Source: DASUKL01 sp036278755
GTDB taxonomy: Bacteria; Chloroflexota; Limnocylindria; Limnocylindrales; CSP1-4
DNA length: 15,233 nucleotides
Reading direction: 5' to 3'
NCBI GenBank assembly: GCA_036278755.1
Contig: DASUKL010000008.1
Coordinates: 1 to 15,233, forward strand
Made by a program: the position numbers and the translations under genes. Shown in pieces: positions 7,842 through 14,371 of this stretch (positions are counted from its first letter, which is position 1; every line of letters starts with the position of its first letter). The notes beneath the pieces were generated by a model. That model had not been told where the DNA came from, ran no database searches, and saw only the letters and a program-made list of their open reading frames with translations.

Positions 7842-8876
7842 CCCGATCCTGTCACCCACGATGTCTCGCTGGCCGATGTCGAGGCTGCCGCCGCTCGTAT
7901 CGCCGGCCGCGTCCAGACCACGCCGATGCTCTCGTCGCGCGCAGCCGCCCGGGTCGTCGGGGAGCGGACCGGGGTCACCGTCGGGCCTGGCCCGGACAAG
8001 GGCGGTCAGCCGCGCCTCTTCCTCAAGGCCGAGCACCTCCAGCTGACCGGCTCGTTCAAGCCGCGTGGCGCGCTCAACCGTGTCATGCAGCTCGATGAGG
8101 AGGAGCGGCGGCGGGGCATCGTCACGCTCTCGGCGGGCAATCACGCCCAGGCCGTCGCTTGGGCCGCCGCCAGCTATGGCGTCCCGGTCACGGTGGTGAT
8201 GCCGCTGGGCGCATCACGGGCCAAGGTGGCCGCCACGGAAGGCTACGGCGCGACGGTCATCCTCCACGGCCAGCACGTCGGCGACACGTTCACGGAGATG
8301 GAGCGGCTGCGCGACGAACAGGGCCTGGTCTACCTCCCACCGTTCGACGATCCCGACGTGATCGCCGGTCAAGGCACGGTCGGCCTGGAGATCGTCGAGC
8401 AACTGCCTGCGGTCGACGTCGTGGTCGTCGGGGTCGGCGGCGGGGGACTCATCTCCGGCATCAGCTCGGCCGTCCGGCGCCTCCGCCCGGAGGCTCGGGT
8501 CTACGGAGTCGAGCCCGAACGCTCGAACGCCCTCGGCCTGGCCCTCGCCGCGGGGAAGGTCGTTCCCCTGGCGCCGGTCTCGATCGCTGACGGCCTGGGC
8601 GCGCCCTTCGCCGGCGAGTGGACGCTCGACATCGTCCGCCGCCTCGTGACCGAGGTCGTGAGCCTCGACGAGCCGACCATCGCCCGCGGCGTGATCTTTG
8701 CCCTGGAGCGCTGCAAGCAGCTCCTCGAGCCGGCCGGCGCAGCAGCCCTGGGCGCGGTCCTGGCCGGCCGCATCCCCCTGAACGAGGGCGAGACCGTCTG
8801 CGTCGTGGCCTCGGGTGGCAACGTGGACCTCGCTCGCCTCGACGAGATCCACGGCCTCGCCGCGCCGCCGCGCTGA
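7839..8876 (+). CDS. Threonine/serine dehydratase-like PLP enzyme
   Basis: 345 residues from a GTG at 7839. It is a fold-type II PLP enzyme of the threonine ammonia-lyase family. The Schiff-base lysine is Lys74 in GSFKPRGALN; the substrate loop SAGNHAQ is at 98-104; the phosphate-binding GVGGGGLISG is at 198-207; Ser325 in VASGGN should contact the pyridine nitrogen. The length fits the short form without the C-terminal ACT regulatory domain, so feedback inhibition by isoleucine is not expected. The likely reaction is L-threonine to 2-oxobutanoate plus ammonia (or L-serine to pyruvate); a serine racemase or related lyase cannot be excluded. 2-Oxobutanoate can feed propionyl-CoA and then methylmalonyl-CoA, a possible but unproven link to the mutase genes. 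The start is chosen because the family fold begins here and because of the -10 six bases upstream. Confidence 0.88.
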   Translation: MPDPVTHDVSLADVEAAAARIAGRVQTTPMLSSRAAARVVGERTGVTVGPGPDKGGQPRLFLKAEHLQLTGSFKPRGALNRVMQLDEEERRRGIVTLSAGNHAQAVAWAAASYGVPVTVVMPLGASRAKVAATEGYGATVILHGQHVGDTFTEMERLRDEQGLVYLPPFDDPDVIAGQGTVGLEIVEQLPAVDVVVVGVGGGGLISGISSAVRRLRPEARVYGVEPERSNALGLALAAGKVVPLAPVSIADGLGAPFAGEWTLDIVRRLVTEVVSLDEPTIARGVIFALERCKQLLEPAGAAALGAVLAGRIPLNEGETVCVVASGGNVDLARLDEIHGLAAPPR

Positions 8877-8900
8877 TCCGCTTGCACCGTGATGCGGTGA

Positions 8901-9335
8901 TCAGTCGAGGCCCAGGTCGCGCAAGCGGCCTTCGTCGAAGCCCAGGTGGTGGGCCAGCTCGTGCTGGACGGTACGGCGGACCTCAGCTTCCAGCTCGGCC
9001 GGGTCGGGGTAGTCCTCCTCGAGGGGCAGGCGGAAGAGCGTGATCTTGTTGGGGAAGGGCGCCCAGTCGGCGCCGTAGGCGTTGAGCGGCGTGCCCTCGT
9101 AGAGGCCGTAGAGGGTCTCGTCAGGGGCCAGCCCCTGCTCGCGCCGTTGGTCGGGACCGGGCTCATCGTCGATGACGATGGCGACGCCCTCGAGGAGCCG
9201 CTGGACCTGCTCCGGGAGGCCGTCGAGGGCCCGTTCGACGAGGACCTCGAAGCGGTCGTGACGGGGCTCGCGGCGGCGCGTCGCGCCCGACCTGGCTCGG
9301 GGTCGGAGCGGCGATCCACGGCGTCGAAGGGGCAC
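8901..9335 (-). CDS. Zincin-like metallopeptidase family protein
   Basis: 144 residues from a GTG at 9333-9335. The zinc site is HELAHHLGFDE at 125-135: His125 and His129 bind zinc, Glu126 is the catalytic base, and Asp134 is a likely third ligand (HExxHxxGxxD). The preceding block (NAYGADWAPFPNKITLFRLPLE, about 85-106) is typical of the small single-domain metallopeptidase family found widely in Actinobacteria and Chloroflexota, whose substrates are largely unknown. No signal peptide or membrane segment is visible, so it is probably cytoplasmic. The first about 25 residues are Arg-rich and may be disordered. It ends 24 bp from the convergent dehydratase gene and diverges from the hydrolase-fold gene. 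The GTG is supported by a -10 (TAGCAT) exactly 6 nt upstream. Confidence 0.85.
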   Translation of the reverse strand: MPLRRRGSPLRPRARSGATRRREPRHDRFEVLVERALDGLPEQVQRLLEGVAIVIDDEPGPDQRREQGLAPDETLYGLYEGTPLNAYGADWAPFPNKITLFRLPLEEDYPDPAELEAEVRRTVQHELAHHLGFDEGRLRDLGLD

Positions 9336-9352
9336 CTGCCTATGCTATCGGG
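9336..9352. promoter_or_regulatory. Bidirectional leaderless promoter with shared -10
   Basis: The 17 bp between two divergent GTG starts contain TATGCT on the plus strand (9341-9346) and TAGCAT on the minus strand (9342-9347). These are nearly the same base pairs read on both strands. Each hexamer is followed by exactly 6 nt and then GTG (9353 rightward, 9335 leftward). Symmetric -10 elements are known to drive divergent transcription in bacteria. No good -35 is seen on either side. Confidence 0.6.
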
Positions 9353-10390
9353 GTGACGTTCGGCGACCCGCCCGAGCTTTCGCCCGACGCGGCGGCCCCG
9401 CACCCGCCCGAGCTTTCGCCCGACCCGGCGGCCCCGCACCCGCTCGATCCGATAGCCGTGGTCCGACCTGACCTTTCGCCCGACCCCGCGGCCGAGCCCG
9501 ATCAGCTCCAGGTCACGGTCGATACCGGTGACCGGATCGCCTTCCTCGACTGGGGCGGTCCGACCCGACCCGAGGCCATCGCCGGCCCGTCCCTGCCGCC
9601 TCTGCTCCTCGTCCACGGCCTGTCGCGGACCGCCTGGAGCTGGACGCCCATCGCCCGCCGGCTGCGCACCGTGACCCGCGTCATCGCGCCCGACCTGCGC
9701 GGCCACGGCGCCTCGGAGTCGCCGCGCGAGGGGTATGACCTCGAGTCACTGGCCTTCGACATGCTCACCGTCCTCACCGCCTGTGGGGTGGGCTCGGCGG
9801 TCGTGGCCGGCCATGGGTTCGGGGCCCTCGTGGCGGCCACGATGGCGACCCTCCGCCCGGAGACCGTGGTCGGCCTGGCGCTCCTGGACGCCGGCTGGGA
9901 GCGGGCCGAAGACGAGACAGGGATGGACGCGCCGGAGCTGCTGCGCTCGCTCCAGGAGCCGCCCGAGGTGCTGGCCTCGATGGAGGCCTATCTGGCCGAT
10001 CGACGCGACTGGGATCCGGCGACCTGGGACGCCGATGAGGAGCGGGCCGCCCGCTCGGCGGTGGACGAGAAGCACCAGGGGCGGGTCGTGCCCGTCGTCC
10101 GGCGCTGGGCCCTGGCGGGCTGTGTCGAGGCCATGTTCTCCTACCGGCCTGCCAGCGCGTTAGCGCGTTACCCGGGTGCCACGCTCATCGCCATCGCGGA
10201 GCCGGGTGGCGCCGATGACGAGGAGGCCCGGGAGCGGCGCGTGGCCCTCGACGAGCAGCTCACAGCCCGCACGAGGGCGGGCCTGCCAGCGGCTCGCGTC
10301 GTCCGTTTCGCCGGTGTCGGTCACGATCTCATGCGCTACCGGCCTGACGCGCTGGCCCAGCAGCTGTTCGAGCTCCTCCGCGCCGGCTGA
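9353..10390 (+). CDS. Alpha/beta-hydrolase-fold protein lacking the usual nucleophile Ser
   Basis: 345 residues from a GTG at 9353. After a Pro-rich N-terminal extension of about 50 residues with repeated ELSPDxAAPHP units, an alpha/beta-hydrolase core runs from about 52 to 343. The oxyanion region is LLLVHGLSRTAW (84-95), then APDLRGHGASE (112-122), and a C-terminal histidine in GVGHDLM (His324). The nucleophile elbow reads GHGFG at 153-157, so the position of the catalytic serine (GxSxG) is Gly155 (codon GGG). Hydrolysis by the standard Ser-His-Asp route should therefore be lost. It may be a non-hydrolytic member (cofactor-free oxygenases and lyases of this fold rely on the His-Asp pair) or a binding protein. 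No function is assigned. It shares a promoter with the metallopeptidase and ends 30 bp from the convergent thioesterase gene. Confidence 0.82.
   Translation: MTFGDPPELSPDAAAPHPPELSPDPAAPHPLDPIAVVRPDLSPDPAAEPDQLQVTVDTGDRIAFLDWGGPTRPEAIAGPSLPPLLLVHGLSRTAWSWTPIARRLRTVTRVIAPDLRGHGASESPREGYDLESLAFDMLTVLTACGVGSAVVAGHGFGALVAATMATLRPETVVGLALLDAGWERAEDETGMDAPELLRSLQEPPEVLASMEAYLADRRDWDPATWDADEERAARSAVDEKHQGRVVPVVRRWALAGCVEAMFSYRPASALARYPGATLIAIAEPGGADDEEARERRVALDEQLTARTRAGLPAARVVRFAGVGHDLMRYRPDALAQQLFELLRAG
9371..9489 (+). repeat. In-frame 36-bp tandem repeat in hydrolase-fold gene
   Basis: Two nearly identical 36-bp units start at 9371 and 9407 and encode 12 residues each, PELSPDxAAPHP. A third partial copy (CTTTCGCCCGACC, about 9473-9485) lies 60 bp after the second. 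The repeats form the Pro/Asp-rich N-terminal extension that precedes the folded domain, which is probably disordered. Confidence 0.75.
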
Positions 10391-10420
10391 GCGAATCGCG
10401 AGGGCCGTCGCAGCGCCTGG

Positions 10421-10924
10421 CTAGTCCCAGCGGTGGTAGCCGGGATGGCCGGGCTTGACGGCCACGAACGTCGCCCGGACCGTGGCGCAGACCGCATCGT
10501 CGTCGCCGGCCCGGAGCTCGCCCTCGCAGGTCACCCGATCGCCCTCGATCGACACGGCTCGCGCTCGGAGGCGGACCAGTCCGCCACTCGGTGCCGGGCG
10601 CCGGTAGCGCAGCTCCATCGAGGCCGTCACCGAGGCCGGCGCCCGATCCAGGCCACGGGCGGTCATGAGGGCCATGACCGCGGCCCAGTTGGCATGGCAG
10701 TCGAGCAGCGATCCGATGATGCCGCCGTTCAGGACCCCTGGGAAGGCCTCGTGCATCGGGCGGGGCTGCCAGTCGCAGACGAGCCCGTCGCCGTCGGGCG
10801 CGGGGAAGCTGCGGATGCGCAGCCCGTCGGCGTTGGCCGGGCCACAACCGAAGCAGACCGAACGGGGCGCGTAGCGTTCCTGCAGGCTGAGCGTCGAGCT
10901 CGTGTCGGGTCCCGGGGCCGCCAT
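10421..10924 (-). CDS. Hotdog-fold thioesterase (4HBT/PaaI-like)
   Basis: 167 residues from the ATG at 10922-10924. It is a single hotdog domain of the PaaI/4-hydroxybenzoyl-CoA thioesterase superfamily, expected to hydrolyse an acyl-CoA thioester as a multimer. The central-helix motif AFPGVLNGGIIGSLLDCH (60-77) corresponds to the catalytic HGG(A)..LxD segment, with Asn67 where many members have His. The strand ASMELRYRRPAP (101-112) follows, as usual. The N-terminus has CFGCG (24-28), a two-Cys feature common in one subgroup. The substrate is unknown. The start is supported by a -10 TACACT exactly 6 nt upstream; there is no Shine-Dalgarno. Confidence 0.85.
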   Translation of the reverse strand: MAAPGPDTSSTLSLQERYAPRSVCFGCGPANADGLRIRSFPAPDGDGLVCDWQPRPMHEAFPGVLNGGIIGSLLDCHANWAAVMALMTARGLDRAPASVTASMELRYRRPAPSGGLVRLRARAVSIEGDRVTCEGELRAGDDDAVCATVRATFVAVKPGHPGYHRWD

Positions 10925-10936
10925 CCGGGCAGTGTA
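10922..10936 (-). promoter_or_regulatory. Leaderless promoter of thioesterase gene
   Basis: On the minus strand TACACT (10931-10936) is followed by GCCCGG and then ATG at 10924. The spacing is the same 6 nt as at the dehydratase, metallopeptidase, hydrolase and B12-subunit genes. No clear -35. Confidence 0.55.
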
Positions 10937-10976
10937 ACCACGAGCCTTCCGGCGACCCGCCGGGCTGGGTGCGAGG

Positions 10977-11005
10977 CTGACCGCCAGGGTGGGCGGGAGT
11001 AGGAT
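10977..11005 (+). promoter_or_regulatory. Promoter of tatA(-folE)
   Basis: CTGACC (10977-10982), a 17-bp spacer and TAGGAT (11000-11005) resemble a vegetative promoter. Transcription would start about 11012, only a few bases before the ATG at 11015, so the leader is very short or absent. Confidence 0.5.
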
Positions 11006-11014
11006 GCGCACGAC

Positions 11015-11266
11015 ATGCCGGGCCCCGACGTCCTCCTCATCCTCATCGTCATCCTGCTCATCGTCCTCCTCGCGCGCGGCCCCAAGGTGCTGCCGGAGAT
11101 CGGGACGAGCCTGGGGCAGATGATCCGCGGCTTCCGGGAGTCGGTGAAGGACCCCGACGAGGCGAAGTCGAGCCCGACCGATCAGCCCGCGGGCCCTTCG
11201 GCTCCGGGCCAGGGCGGGCCGGGGAACGGGCCGGGGAACGCGTCCGGCGGCCCCTCCGGCGGCTGA
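11015..11266 (+). CDS. tatA: TatA-family twin-arginine translocase subunit
   Basis: 83 residues. A short periplasmic start (MPGPD) leads into one membrane segment (about 6-20) and then the amphipathic helix with the family signature GPKVLPEIGTSLGQMIRGFRES (22-43). The tail is Gly/Pro/Asn-rich. TatA oligomers form the pore through which folded, twin-arginine-signal proteins cross the membrane with TatC. Length and the short tail fit TatA/TatE rather than TatB. No tatC is in the window. It starts 90 bp from the divergent thioesterase gene and lies 33 nt before folE on the same strand. Confidence 0.88.
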   Translation: MPGPDVLLILIVILLIVLLARGPKVLPEIGTSLGQMIRGFRESVKDPDEAKSSPTDQPAGPSAPGQGGPGNGPGNASGGPSGG

Positions 11267-11299
11267 CGCGGACCCTCGGCGCGAGCCGTCGCCAGACGC

Positions 11300-12013
11300 A
11301 TGCCCAAGGGACTGCCGCCCGACATCCAGGCCATCGTCGAGGAGATCGAGACCGAGGTGGGCGAGGGCGGGACCGGCGATCGCGTCGACGACATCGATGC
11401 CGTCCGCCAGGGCGGCTCCGATCGGGTGGCACGGGGCGCCCGGGGCAACGGGCGCGTCGAGGCGGCCGTCCGGCGCATCCTGGAGGAGATCGGCGAGGAC
11501 CCCGACCGCGAGGGCCTGCAGCGGACACCTGAGCGGGTCCACCGGATGTACGCCGAGCTGACCGCCGGCTATCACGTCGATCCCGAGCGCCTCGTCAATG
11601 ACGCCATCTTCGAGGTCGGCTACAGCGAGATGGTGGTCGTCAAGGGCATCCCCTTCTATTCCCTCTGCGAGCACCACCTCCTGCCCTTCTTCGGCACCGC
11701 GGCCGTGGCCTACGTTCCCCGCGGGCGGGTCATCGGCCTCTCCAAGATCCCGCGCATCGTGGAGATGTACGCCCGCCGCCTGCAGGTCCAGGAGCGGCTC
11801 ACCCAGCAGGTGGCCGACTTCCTCCAGGAGCGCCTGGGTCCCCAGGGCGTGGGCGTGGTCATCGAGGCCACCCACCTCTGTGCCGTCATGCGGGGCGTGC
11901 GCAAGCCGGGCACGGTCATGACCACCAGCGCCATCCTGGGCAACTTCCGGGCCAACGCCCGGACGCGGGCCGAGTTCTTCGCCCACCTCGATCGGCCGGC
12001 CCCGGGCGCGTAG
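11300..12013 (+). CDS. folE: GTP cyclohydrolase I
   Basis: 237 residues from the ATG at 11300. It converts GTP to 7,8-dihydroneopterin triphosphate, the first step of folate (and pterin/queuosine-type) synthesis, as a cytoplasmic toroidal decamer. Zinc ligands are Cys123 and His126 in SLCEHHLLPFFG (121-132) and Cys194 in HLCAVMRGV (192-200); the catalytic His125 is present. The core from about 51 (RVEAAVRRILEEIGEDPDREGL) matches the family closely. The first about 50 residues are an acidic/Gly-rich extension, so a later start cannot be fully excluded, and no strong Shine-Dalgarno precedes the ATG. It follows tatA by 33 nt. Confidence 0.95.
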   Translation: MPKGLPPDIQAIVEEIETEVGEGGTGDRVDDIDAVRQGGSDRVARGARGNGRVEAAVRRILEEIGEDPDREGLQRTPERVHRMYAELTAGYHVDPERLVNDAIFEVGYSEMVVVKGIPFYSLCEHHLLPFFGTAAVAYVPRGRVIGLSKIPRIVEMYARRLQVQERLTQQVADFLQERLGPQGVGVVIEATHLCAVMRGVRKPGTVMTTSAILGNFRANARTRAEFFAHLDRPAPGA

Positions 12014-12076
12014 GGCCGGTGCGCCATCCATCGGCCCCGAACGCATGAGGCTCGGGCGCCAGCGGGACGACCGCGT

Positions 12077-12102
12077 GCAAGGTTCGGCTGCCGAGGCGCG
12101 TC
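12077..12102 (+). promoter_or_regulatory. Candidate ECF-type promoter of sigma/sensor operon 2
   Basis: GCAAG (12077-12081), a 17-bp spacer and CGTC (12099-12102), followed by TG. The spacing and the CGTCTG are the same as in the candidate promoter of operon 1. The leader would be about 40 nt and includes a good Shine-Dalgarno. The -35 match is weak. Confidence 0.35.
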
Positions 12103-12150
12103 TGTAGGGTAGGCGCGCCGCACAGGCGCTCAGGGGACGAGGGAGAGACG

Positions 12151-12699
12151 GTGGCCTTTCGCCACGAGATCGAGGACTTCGGGCCGTTCTACGAACGTAC
12201 CTACCCGGCGGCCTTCCGCACCGCCCTGGGCATCTGCGGCGAGCCCTCGCTGGCCGCCGACGTGACCCAGGAGGCTTATGTCGCCGCCTATCGCCAGCGC
12301 GACCGGTTCCGGGGCCAGGCGCCGGCCGGGGCCTGGCTCCAGCGCATCGTGGTCAACGCCGCCCTCAGCGGCCTTCGTCGGCGCAAGGTCCGCTGGACCG
12401 AGCCGCTGGAGGCCGGCCGGCACGATCGGGCCGGCGGCGAGGGGGCCGACCGACTCGACGCTCTGGCCCTCCGCGCGGCGCTCGAGGTCCTGCCGGCCAA
12501 GCAGCGGGCGGCGGTCGTCCTGCGCTACTACCACGACCTCGACTACGCGACCATCGCCCGCATCCTCGACACCAGCCCCGGCAACGTGGGCGCTCTGCTC
12601 AGCCGGGCCGTGCAGCGCCTCCGCCTCGAGTTCGACGGGGACGGGCCTGCGGCCGCGGCCCCGCTGCCAGCAACCCGGGAGGCTGGCCATGGCCGTTGA
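12151..12699 (+). CDS. ECF RNA polymerase sigma factor (pair 2)
   Basis: 182 residues from a GTG at 12151, with GAGGGAGAG about 7 nt upstream. Sigma region 2 spans about 10-77 (ICGEPSLAADVTQEAYVAAY at 28-47; WLQRIVVNAALSGLRRRK at 62-79). Region 4 spans about 110-160 with LPAKQRAAVVLRYYHDL (114-130) and the helix-turn-helix TIARILDTSPGNVGALLSRAV (134-154). No extra C-terminal domain is present. Its last 11 nt overlap the start of the next gene, which encodes the presumed membrane partner. It is not closely similar to the sigma factor at 6665-7258 beyond family features. Confidence 0.92.
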   Translation: MAFRHEIEDFGPFYERTYPAAFRTALGICGEPSLAADVTQEAYVAAYRQRDRFRGQAPAGAWLQRIVVNAALSGLRRRKVRWTEPLEAGRHDRAGGEGADRLDALALRAALEVLPAKQRAAVVLRYYHDLDYATIARILDTSPGNVGALLSRAVQRLRLEFDGDGPAAAAPLPATREAGHGR

Positions 12700-13543
12700 C
12701 GATCCCTTCGAATCCCGACTGTCCGGCGCTCTCCATCGCCTCCTGGACGCCGAGGCGGGACCGCATCCCCGCTGGACCGACGCCCCGGCCGCGGCGCGCA
12801 TCGCTGCGGGTGACGGCCCGGGCGGCCGCCGTGTCGGGCGCGACGAGGGGCGCAGTGGCAGGGCGACCCTGCTCCTCCTCGCTGCCGCGCTCGTCGTGGC
12901 CATCGTCGGCGGCACGGTCCTCGTCGGGGGCCGTCTGCCAGGCTGGTTGCGCCTGGCCGTTGGTCCTGGACCCACCCCTTCGCCGTCGCTCTTCGCCCCG
13001 GCGCCGAGCCCGACGCCGACGGCTTCGCCGATCCCGAGCATGACTCCCACGCCCGGCCCGACGTCCACGCGCGGGCCGACCGAGCCGTCTCCATCCGCCT
13101 CGGCGACCCCGCCAACGTCCGGGTGTGCCTCGGGAGGCACGCTGGCCGGGACGGCGACGACGCCGGTGACGATCAGCGACGTGCGGGTTGGCGCGCATCC
13201 TGGCTACGACCGGATCGTGTTCGAGATCACCGACTCGGCCCTGCGGCCCCAAGTGGCGATCGTCCCCGCCGAGCCGCCGTTCACGATGGACGCCAGCGGC
13301 CAGGACGTCGACGTCAACGGGAAGACGTACCTCCGCATCACGCTCCACGATGCGGCCGGTCCGAACCTCACCGAGGCGACCTACGACCAGCGACCGGGCT
13401 ACCCGATCTTGACCGAGTTGCGCAACACGGGCGACTTCGAGGGCGTCCAGACCTGGATCGCCGGGCTGACCGGCCCGGCCTGCGTCCGGGTCTCGACCCT
13501 CGACTCACCGAACCGGGTGGTGGTGGACCTCCTGGCGCCTTGA
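12689..13543 (+). CDS. Membrane sensor (putative anti-sigma) with AMIN-like domain
   Basis: 284 residues from the ATG at 12689, with GGGAGG 6 nt upstream. A cytoplasmic head of about 57 residues is followed by one membrane segment (about 60-82), a Pro/Thr/Ser linker (about 92-145) and an outer domain (about 155-284). The outer domain looks like the AMIN-like family: VTISDVRVGAHPGYDRIVFEI (160-180), later VRVSTLDSPNRVVVDL. AMIN domains bind the cell wall and target amidases. The overlap with the sigma gene and the topology suggest an anti-sigma factor, but no HxxxCxxC zinc motif is present. Cys146 and Cys265 lie outside the membrane and could pair. The 3' end overlaps the convergent TetR gene by 39 bp. 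Confidence 0.82.
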   Translation: MAVDDPFESRLSGALHRLLDAEAGPHPRWTDAPAAARIAAGDGPGGRRVGRDEGRSGRATLLLLAAALVVAIVGGTVLVGGRLPGWLRLAVGPGPTPSPSLFAPAPSPTPTASPIPSMTPTPGPTSTRGPTEPSPSASATPPTSGCASGGTLAGTATTPVTISDVRVGAHPGYDRIVFEITDSALRPQVAIVPAEPPFTMDASGQDVDVNGKTYLRITLHDAAGPNLTEATYDQRPGYPILTELRNTGDFEGVQTWIAGLTGPACVRVSTLDSPNRVVVDLLAP

Positions 13544-14254
13544 GGGCGGGGTCGACGTCGCCGGGGCGGCCAGCTCGACGAAGGTCGCCATCAGCTCGGC
13601 TGCCTCATCGTCGCCCAGGGCCGAGAGCGTCCGCCAGGTGCCGAAGGCGGTCGCCAGGCGGAGTGCCGCTGCGAGACGCCGGGGAAGGCGATCGGCGTGG
13701 CCCCCGGACGGCTGGGAGCCACGCGCCGATGCCTGGACGCTTGCCGCAGACGGCTGGGATCCATGCACCGACACCTGGGTGCCGTCGGCGAACGGCTCGG
13801 CGAGGGTCGTCACGGCCGCTTCGAGCCAGGCGCCCAGCCCATGGTCGAGGATCTCCTGGAGGGCCGGCAGGACCTCGGCGTCACGGAGGATGTTGGCCGT
13901 CATCGGCTCGGTCTCGCGGTACCAGGCGTAGAGCTCGCGAAGGCCGCGGCGGAGGCGGTGGCCCGGATCGCCGATCGCGTGCCAGGCCGCGAGGTCGGGT
14001 GCCGGATGGAGCTCGCGCCAGTGGGCCGAACAGGCTCCGAAGAGGGCGCCGTCATCGGGGAAGTGGTCGTAGACCGTCACCCGCTGCACCCCGGCCCGTC
14101 GAGCGACCTCGCTGATCGTGGTCGCGGCTGGCCCGATCGTCCTGTGGAGCTCGGAGGCGGCTTCGACGATGCGCCGGTGCGTCTCGGCCTGAGCGGCCGC
14201 TCGCTTGCGCAGGCGATAGGGGCGCGGGGGCTTGGGCTCGGAGGCGCTGGTCAT
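13505..14254 (-). CDS. TetR/AcrR-family transcriptional regulator
   Basis: 249 residues from the ATG at 14252-14254; an ATG at 14269 would add five residues but falls on the predicted -10. The N-terminal helix-turn-helix is clear: RRIVEAASELHRTIG (27-41), TTISEVARRAGVQRVTVYDHFPDDGALFGAC (45-75). The C-terminal ligand domain (about 85-230) is not recognisable as to ligand. Within it, residues about 160-187 are a Ser/Gln-rich insertion with an internal repeat (HGSQPSA / RGSQPSG). The gene diverges from a cupin gene across a promoter region with repeats, so it most likely controls that gene and itself. The 3' end overlaps the convergent sensor gene by 39 bp. Confidence 0.88.
   Translation of the reverse strand: MTSASEPKPPRPYRLRKRAAAQAETHRRIVEAASELHRTIGPAATTISEVARRAGVQRVTVYDHFPDDGALFGACSAHWRELHPAPDLAAWHAIGDPGHRLRRGLRELYAWYRETEPMTANILRDAEVLPALQEILDHGLGAWLEAAVTTLAEPFADGTQVSVHGSQPSAASVQASARGSQPSGGHADRLPRRLAAALRLATAFGTWRTLSALGDDEAAELMATFVELAAPATSTPPSRRQEVHHHPVR
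13707..13790 (-). repeat. In-frame 42-bp tandem duplication in the TetR gene
   Basis: GACGGCTGGGA recurs at 13707 and 13749, a 42-bp period (14 codons), with further similarity along the unit. It encodes the GSQPS-containing repeat inside the C-terminal domain. It resembles the other in-frame tandem repeats in the window (33 bp at 43-128, 36 bp at 9371-9489). Confidence 0.65.
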
Positions 14255-14267
14255 TTCGATGAACGAC

Positions 14268-14320
14268 ATGATAGCCGAACTTGACGGCTCGGCCAACGTC
14301 TGACATGATCGCTGTACAGC
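14268..14320. promoter_or_regulatory. Overlapping divergent promoters and operator candidates, TetR/cupin
   Basis: Plus strand: TTGACG (14281-14286), 17 bp, extended -10 TGA-CATGAT (hexamer 14304-14309), driving the cupin. Minus strand: TTGGCC (14291-14296), 17 bp, TATCAT (14268-14273), driving the TetR gene. The -35 regions lie within each other's promoter. GACATGATAGC (14265-14275) and GACATGATCGC (14302-14312) are direct repeats 37 bp apart covering both -10 elements. A perfect palindrome GCTGTACAGC (14311-14320) sits at the expected cupin transcription start. Either could be the TetR operator. Confidence 0.6.
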
Positions 14321-14371
14321 CCGTAAGGCGAAGTAGACACGCCGCGGCGTGCTGACGCAGTGGAGACGACG

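Noticed and set aside
8885..8899. Hairpin CACCG-TGATG-CGGTG between dehydratase and metallopeptidase as terminator
   Set aside because: A stem of only 5 bp and no T-tract; too weak to call.
11015..11266. TatB rather than TatA
   Set aside because: Short length, short Gly-rich tail and lack of the longer TatB helix fit TatA better, though the two families overlap.
10421..12046. 541-residue minus-strand frame opposite folE and tatA
   Set aside because: Only its last 167 residues are a real protein (the hotdog thioesterase); the rest is antisense to folE and tatA.
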